From CAYOBW01 sp964402115 (GTDB lineage: Bacteria; Verrucomicrobiota; Kiritimatiellia; UBA8416; CAYOBW01), in assembly GCA_964402115.1 (NCBI GenBank), contig CAYOBW010000267.1, positions 1-10,180 of the forward strand: a stretch of 10,180 nucleotides of DNA, written 5' to 3'. The position numbers and the translations under genes are program-made. This document shows, piece after piece, positions 6,779-10,180 of the stretch. The notes beneath the pieces were generated by a model that did not search any database, was not told the DNA's origin, and saw nothing but the letters and a program-made list of their open reading frames with translations. The first letter of the stretch is position 1, and the number at the start of each line of letters is the position of its first letter.

Positions 6779-6852
6779 TCAGCAGGCTCGTAGCGCCTGC
6801 TGTACTTCTCCCGTGCGGAGGACCGGTACAGCGGGCGCTACGAGCCCGCTGC
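6779..6852. repeat. REP-like palindrome B
   Basis: The 27-base arms 6779-6805 and 6826-6852 pair at 24 of 27 positions around a 20-base centre containing CTCC...GGAG. Its left arm (6780-6805) is the exact reverse complement of the right arm of palindrome A, which shows both belong to one repeat family. It lies just after the CvpA-like gene and before the HAD promoter candidate. It could work as a 3' mRNA-stabilising hairpin or terminator, although no T-tract follows it. Confidence 0.85.
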
Positions 6853-6892
6853 GGCGACAGACTGCGAATTGTCGGGCCCGCCCTGAGCGGGC

Positions 6893-6921
6893 TTGACTTC
6901 GCCCCTCGCCTCCGGTAAACC
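6893..6921 (+). promoter_or_regulatory. Candidate promoter giving a leaderless HAD transcript
   Basis: TTGACT (5 of 6) at 6893-6898, a 17-base spacer, then TAAACC at 6916-6921 (3 of 6 with TATAAT). The start site expected 7 bases past the -10 falls at 6928, one base before the GTG at 6929, so the mRNA would have essentially no leader. There is no Shine-Dalgarno sequence in front of that GTG, which agrees. The -35 is strong and the -10 weak. The TTG of the -35 is also an in-frame start candidate, which is why automatic calling may place the gene start here. Confidence 0.4.
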
Positions 6922-6928
6922 GCCGCCC

Positions 6929-7630
6929 GTGATTGACGCCTACATCTTCGACCTGGACGGCACGCTGCTCGACACCGAGGTCCTGTGGATCCAGGCCATC
7001 GGGCTCTACTTGCGCGAGCGTGATCCGTCGCTGACCGATGCCGACGTGTTGAAGCTGGTCTACGGGCGTTCGTGGCACGACATTTACGTGGACATCTGCC
7101 GGCGCATCGCGAACCTGAACCTGTCGCTGTCAGCCATGCAGGCGGAGCTGAAGCCCTATTTCCACCGCCTGCGCGCGCGCCACGATATGCGGATCGTGGG
7201 GTCCATCGACCTCCTGAAGCGCCTCGCGCGCACGGCGCCCGTCTGCATCGTGTCGGGTTCCCCGCGTGAGGAGATCACCGACGGGGTGGCACTCATGGGG
7301 ATCGCGCCGCTGCTCGCTTTCTACCTTGGCGCCGAGGACTACACGCCGGGGAAGCCCGATCCGGCCGGTTTTCTCAAGGCTGCCGGCAGGCTCGGCGTCG
7401 CGCCCGCCGCCTGCCTGGTGTTCGAGGATTCCGCCGCCGGCACGACCGCCGCGCGACGGGCCGGCATGTACTGCGTGGCCCTCTCCCGCCCCAACCGGCC
7501 GCCCCAGGACGTCTCCGCCGCGCACTGGGTGCTCGACGACCTCAGCACGTTCACCGTCGGGGGTTTCGAGCAGCGTTTGAAGGACCTGCAGGCGGTGCTT
7601 GAGCCCGCGCAGGGGTGCCGGACCGGGTAG
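6929..7630 (+). CDS. HAD-superfamily phosphatase/phosphoglucomutase-like hydrolase
   Basis: From the GTG at 6929 this is 233 residues. Motif I is FDLDGTLLDTE, with nucleophile Asp8 and acid/base Asp10. A helical cap follows (about 17-90), then motif II VCIVSGSP (Ser109), motif III Lys142 in TPGKPDP, and motif IV VFEDSAAGTTAARRAGM (Glu166/Asp167). This is subfamily IA of the HAD hydrolases, with the beta-phosphoglucomutase/phosphoglycolate phosphatase look; all catalytic residues are present. Such enzymes remove or move phosphate on small sugar phosphates in the cytoplasm, but the substrate cannot be read from sequence. A TTG at 6893 would add 12 residues (TSPLASGKPPPV) with no homologous look, and it coincides with the likely -35, so I prefer the GTG. 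The gene is monocistronic and convergent with the RidA-like gene. Confidence 0.88.
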   Translation: MIDAYIFDLDGTLLDTEVLWIQAIGLYLRERDPSLTDADVLKLVYGRSWHDIYVDICRRIANLNLSLSAMQAELKPYFHRLRARHDMRIVGSIDLLKRLARTAPVCIVSGSPREEITDGVALMGIAPLLAFYLGAEDYTPGKPDPAGFLKAAGRLGVAPAACLVFEDSAAGTTAARRAGMYCVALSRPNRPPQDVSAAHWVLDDLSTFTVGGFEQRLKDLQAVLEPAQGCRTG

Positions 7631-7636
7631 CGCGGG

Positions 7637-7664
7637 GCGGGGGAGCACGGAATCGCTCCACCGC
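7637..7664. terminator. Hairpin between convergent genes
   Basis: In the 50-base spacer after the HAD stop, GCGG-G-GGAGC pairs with GCTCC-A-CCGC around the 8-base loop ACGGAATC, a stem of nine pairs with one internal mismatch. It is placed where both converging transcripts would end. There is no T-tract on either side, so it is a weaker stop than a classic intrinsic terminator and may act only as a 3' end protector. Confidence 0.4.
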
Positions 7665-7680
7665 CACCACCCCCGTCACC

Positions 7681-8805
7681 TCACGCCTCGCGCGTGGTCA
7701 TGGCGTCGGCTTCGAGTTCGAAGAGCAGGTCGTCGCGGCAGATGTCGGCATGGGCTACGGCGCAGGGGAAGGCGGGCAGCCCATGATCGGCGCAGTAGGA
7801 GGCGAACTCGGGGGCGCTATCCATGTTACGCAGGTAGGCCACGGCACGGCAGATGTCGCCCCACCCCATGCCGCGCGACTCGAGAATGCCGTTCACGACA
7901 GCCATGGTCAGTTCGATCTGTTTGCGCACATCGCCCACGTGCGCCGTCAGTCCGCCCGGCTCGATGCTTGCCGTGCCGGAGATGTACAGCCGCCGCAGGC
8001 CGGGCATGGCCACTTCCACGGCGCGGCTGAACGTGCTGCCGTAGTCCAGCGCCGGACACTGCAGGGGCGAGGGCACGGGGAAGATGTGCATGTCTGCGCG
8101 CTTGGGCCGGATGGCGAACGCATCGGCCACGATCGCCGCGCCGGCGGGGTTGGCGACCCCCACACCCGTGCTCGCGGGCACCCGCCCCTCGAACACGCGG
8201 CGCTCGCGGAAGAACACGTCGCGCACCTTGTTGAACGGCCCGTACCACTCGAGGATCCGATCCACATAGAGCCACGTGCGCACGACGTCCGCGAAGGTCA
8301 GTCCGGCCTGTGCGAGCGCCGCCTCCAGCATCTCCCACGTCACGCGGGCCTGCGCCTCGCGGGTCAGCCCCGTGTCCAGGCAACGGATGTCGCCCAGCAG
8401 GCAATACGTTGCGTCGTGGTTGTCATGCACCACGCCCACCACCCGACCGTCAAGCACGACGGGGTGGACGTTGGTCGCCGCATCCGACACCGCGTAGACC
8501 TGCGTGCCGGTCAGGTGCTGCGTCTCGCCCCGGTCGCCTTCGATCCACGTCACCGGCCACTGCCGGTTCGGCAGCGCCATCCGCAGCGCCACGGCCCCGT
8601 TCGCATGCAAGCGGCACGGGCCGAAGACGTCCTGCGCCACAACCACCGCCTTGTGGGTCCGCAGGAAGCGGGCCAGCGTCGGAAACACATCGAACGTGCC
8701 GGCCCGCGGATCGGGGTGCGCCGTGATGAAGTACTTGGTCGTGTCAGCCTGTGTCAGAGCCACGACATCCAGACCGTGTGTTGTGTACCGCGCCAGTTCC
8801 GCCAT
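7681..8805 (-). CDS. Two-domain RidA/chorismatase-fold protein
   Basis: This 374-residue protein starts at the ATG at 8805-8803. The AGGTGG ribosome binding site overlaps the stop of the upstream cytochrome gene, which is why I reject the longer frame from 8895. The C-terminal part (about 270-372) has RidA/YjgF features: RRLYISGTASIEPGG, a Gln-containing helix VRKQIELTMAVVNGILES, DICRAVAYLRNM and LLFELEADAM. The middle (175-232: VVRTWLYVDRILEWYGPFNKVRDVFF, then ASTGVGVANPAGAAIVADAFAI) recalls the trimeric chorismatase enzymes FkbO/Hyg5, which have two RidA-like domains. The deaminase arginine of archetypal RidA (Pro-Ala-Arg) is here Pro-Ala-Phe (residues 344-346). It is thus probably not a classic imine deaminase. 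The substrate is unknown; no biosynthetic cluster is visible nearby. Start of a FkbO-like family assignment needs a profile search, so I leave the symbol empty. Confidence 0.78.
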   Translation of the reverse strand: MAELARYTTHGLDVVALTQADTTKYFITAHPDPRAGTFDVFPTLARFLRTHKAVVVAQDVFGPCRLHANGAVALRMALPNRQWPVTWIEGDRGETQHLTGTQVYAVSDAATNVHPVVLDGRVVGVVHDNHDATYCLLGDIRCLDTGLTREAQARVTWEMLEAALAQAGLTFADVVRTWLYVDRILEWYGPFNKVRDVFFRERRVFEGRVPASTGVGVANPAGAAIVADAFAIRPKRADMHIFPVPSPLQCPALDYGSTFSRAVEVAMPGLRRLYISGTASIEPGGLTAHVGDVRKQIELTMAVVNGILESRGMGWGDICRAVAYLRNMDSAPEFASYCADHGLPAFPCAVAHADICRDDLLFELEADAMTTREA

Positions 8806-8815
8806 GCTGCACCAC

Positions 8816-10180
8816 CTACAGTGAGAGGATGTACGTGACCAGGTCTTCCACTTCGGACGGCTTGAGCCCCGAGGTCTTGCCGTGCTTATCGCCAACGTTG
8901 CAGCGGGTCAGCACGTCCTTCATATCCACCGCCCGGCCATCGTAGAGATAGGGCCCCGTCCGCCAGATTTCCACCAGCGCCGGGGTGTCGAAATGCCGTC
9001 CGGCTTCGTTGTCTGTACCGGTGCCGACATCGTATTCCTTCAAGTCGGTGTACATCGGTTCGGGATGGCACTGCGCGCACCCGACCTGTTTGAACAGCTT
9101 CGCGCCCCGCTTCGCCGCGCGGCTCAGCGAGCCGTCATCCAGGTACGGACTCGCCACCGGCGTGAGCGACTTGCAGTAGGCGTCGATAGCCAGCGCGTCC
9201 TCCTCCGGGCGCACGGTGAACTGGATGAACTTCATGCCGGAACGGACGGCTTTCTCGGCCGACTCCCGGATACCGCTGATCATCGCCGGCGGCGTGCGAT
9301 GCGAGAGGAGCAGGCTCTTGGTCTGTTTCGGGTTGCCAATACCGTCGTTGAGCAGGTCCCAGTTCAGCCCATCCGCCCGGTCCCCCGGGTGACAGCTGAT
9401 ACAGCTCTGCCACTGCTGGAAGCACATCGTGGCATCGTTGAAAAGCATCTCGCCGCGCCGCGCGAGGTCCGGCTTCGGCGCCGGCCCGAGGGCGAGGCTG
9501 CCGACGGCGTCCGGCCCGCGCGCGCCGAGCTTCACCGTGGCCAGCGCGTCGCTGAAGTACTGCGCCGCGTAGGCGGTGTCGCCCACGACGACCACGCCCC
9601 GCGGCCCTTCGCCCGGCAACCGGATGCGCTCGCGCAGGTCCACCAGGAAGCTGAGGTCGTTCGGGACGTCTTCAGGCTTCTGCGACACCTCGGAAACCTT
9701 CTCGCCTTTGGCCACCTTATCGATCTTGGCATGCAGGCCCACGCGGTCGATCACGCTCAGCTCCCGCGTGCCGGCATGCGCGACGACCAGCGTCTTGCCA
9801 TCCGCCGAACAGGCCACGCCGCACGGATTGGCCGCGCCCAGGTCCACGTCGTCGAGCAGTACGGTGTTGACCAGCGTCTTCCCGGCTGCGTCGATGATGG
9901 AGATCGCGGAGGTATTCATCCAGCCGCGCTCGAGCTGGGTGGTCGGCAGCTGGTAGCGCGACAGCGTGTGGGTCACGTAAACGAAGCGTCCGTCCGCCGA
10001 CCGCGTGATGCCGCGCACGCTGGAGCTGCCGTTGGGCAGGGCAATGGCGGCCACGGTCTTGCGCGCCGCCGTGTCAATCACCGAGATCACCGCGGCCACA
10101 TAGTCGTTCGTTGCGCGCGCATACGGCAGCTGGTTGGCCACGAAGAGCAGCCCGCCGTCGGCGGAAAGCACCGCCGCGAT
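8816..10180 (-). CDS. YVTN beta-propeller / di-haem cytochrome c protein (5' partial)
   Basis: The frame is open to the window edge, and 454 residues are visible with the true start lying beyond 10180. Residues about 1-230 are YVTN-like propeller blades: LSADGGLLFVANQ, AVISVIDTAARKTV, TRSADGRFVYVTH, ACSADGKTLVVAHAG and ELSVIDRVG. Residues about 235-454 are a cytochrome c / di-haem peroxidase-like region with two haem motifs, CISCH (260-264) and CAQCH (368-372). Between them are SLLLSHRTPPAMISGIRES and ALAIDAYCKSL. After the second are the TDNEAGRHFDTPALVEIWRTGPYLYDGRAVDM segment, typical of MauG/CcpA-type proteins, and a final helix SEVEDLVTYILSL. It should be periplasmic, with two covalent haems serving electron transfer or peroxidase-like oxidation. 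The RidA-fold gene starts 10 bases after its stop, so the two form one operon. The partner substrate of the propeller is unknown. Confidence 0.88.
   Translation of the reverse strand: MAAVLSADGGLLFVANQLPYARATNDYVAAVISVIDTAARKTVAAIALPNGSSSVRGITRSADGRFVYVTHTLSRYQLPTTQLERGWMNTSAISIIDAAGKTLVNTVLLDDVDLGAANPCGVACSADGKTLVVAHAGTRELSVIDRVGLHAKIDKVAKGEKVSEVSQKPEDVPNDLSFLVDLRERIRLPGEGPRGVVVVGDTAYAAQYFSDALATVKLGARGPDAVGSLALGPAPKPDLARRGEMLFNDATMCFQQWQSCISCHPGDRADGLNWDLLNDGIGNPKQTKSLLLSHRTPPAMISGIRESAEKAVRSGMKFIQFTVRPEEDALAIDAYCKSLTPVASPYLDDGSLSRAAKRGAKLFKQVGCAQCHPEPMYTDLKEYDVGTGTDNEAGRHFDTPALVEIWRTGPYLYDGRAVDMKDVLTRCNVGDKHGKTSGLKPSEVEDLVTYILSL

Noticed and set aside
8806..8895. Longer N-terminus for the RidA-fold protein (30 extra residues)
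   Set aside because: It would overlap the end of the cytochrome gene, its translation is Ser/Arg-rich noise, and the ATG at 8805 has a good ribosome binding site.

Overview
The window looks like a chromosomal piece of a GC-rich, Gram-negative-type bacterium recovered as a draft or metagenomic scaffold: it contains one run of exactly 100 N (2793-2892). A lipoprotein signal, a CvpA-type inner-membrane protein, a MscS-type channel fused to a cyclic-nucleotide domain and a beta-propeller/di-haem cytochrome c protein fit a member of the Planctomycetota-Verrucomicrobiota-Kiritimatiellota/Lentisphaerota group. So do the abundant intergenic palindromes and (GAGGAC)n-like tracts. This placement is an inference from style, not from a marker gene; no rRNA, tRNA or phage gene was seen.

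Layout. (1) 1-1105: a two-gene PIN-toxin type module on the minus strand (PIN protein 361-846, then a small overlapping partner 99-368) bracketed by two direct copies (1-84 and 1022-1105, about 87% identical) of a palindrome-associated repeat. (2) 847-1912: about 1 kb without a convincing gene, holding tandem palindromes, two oppositely oriented GAGGAC-rich tracts and a large imperfect hairpin. It ends in a good promoter candidate (1822-1850). (3) 1913-2791: an exported DUF4412-like protein. (4) 2793-2892: assembly gap. (5) 2893-4391, minus: MscS-like channel with a C-terminal cNMP-binding domain, whose last residues lie in the gap. (6) 4721-6746, plus: a TPR lipoprotein followed 34 bp later by a CvpA-like membrane protein, a two-gene envelope operon. 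It is framed by two related REP-like palindromes (4465-4536 and 6779-6852). (7) 6929-7630, plus: HAD phosphatase/phosphoglucomutase-like hydrolase, possibly translated from a leaderless mRNA. (8) 7681-10180, minus: a YVTN-propeller/di-haem cytochrome c protein (5' end outside the window) followed 10 bp later by a two-domain RidA/chorismatase-fold protein, convergent with the HAD gene.

Most genes are ordinary accessory or housekeeping-type genes. I found no clear new multi-gene system. The items most worth a second look are the repeat-bracketed PIN module with its uncharacterised partner, the matched REP elements around the TPR-CvpA operon, the possible leaderless HAD transcript, and the pairing of a cytochrome c/propeller protein with a RidA-fold protein that lacks the deaminase arginine.
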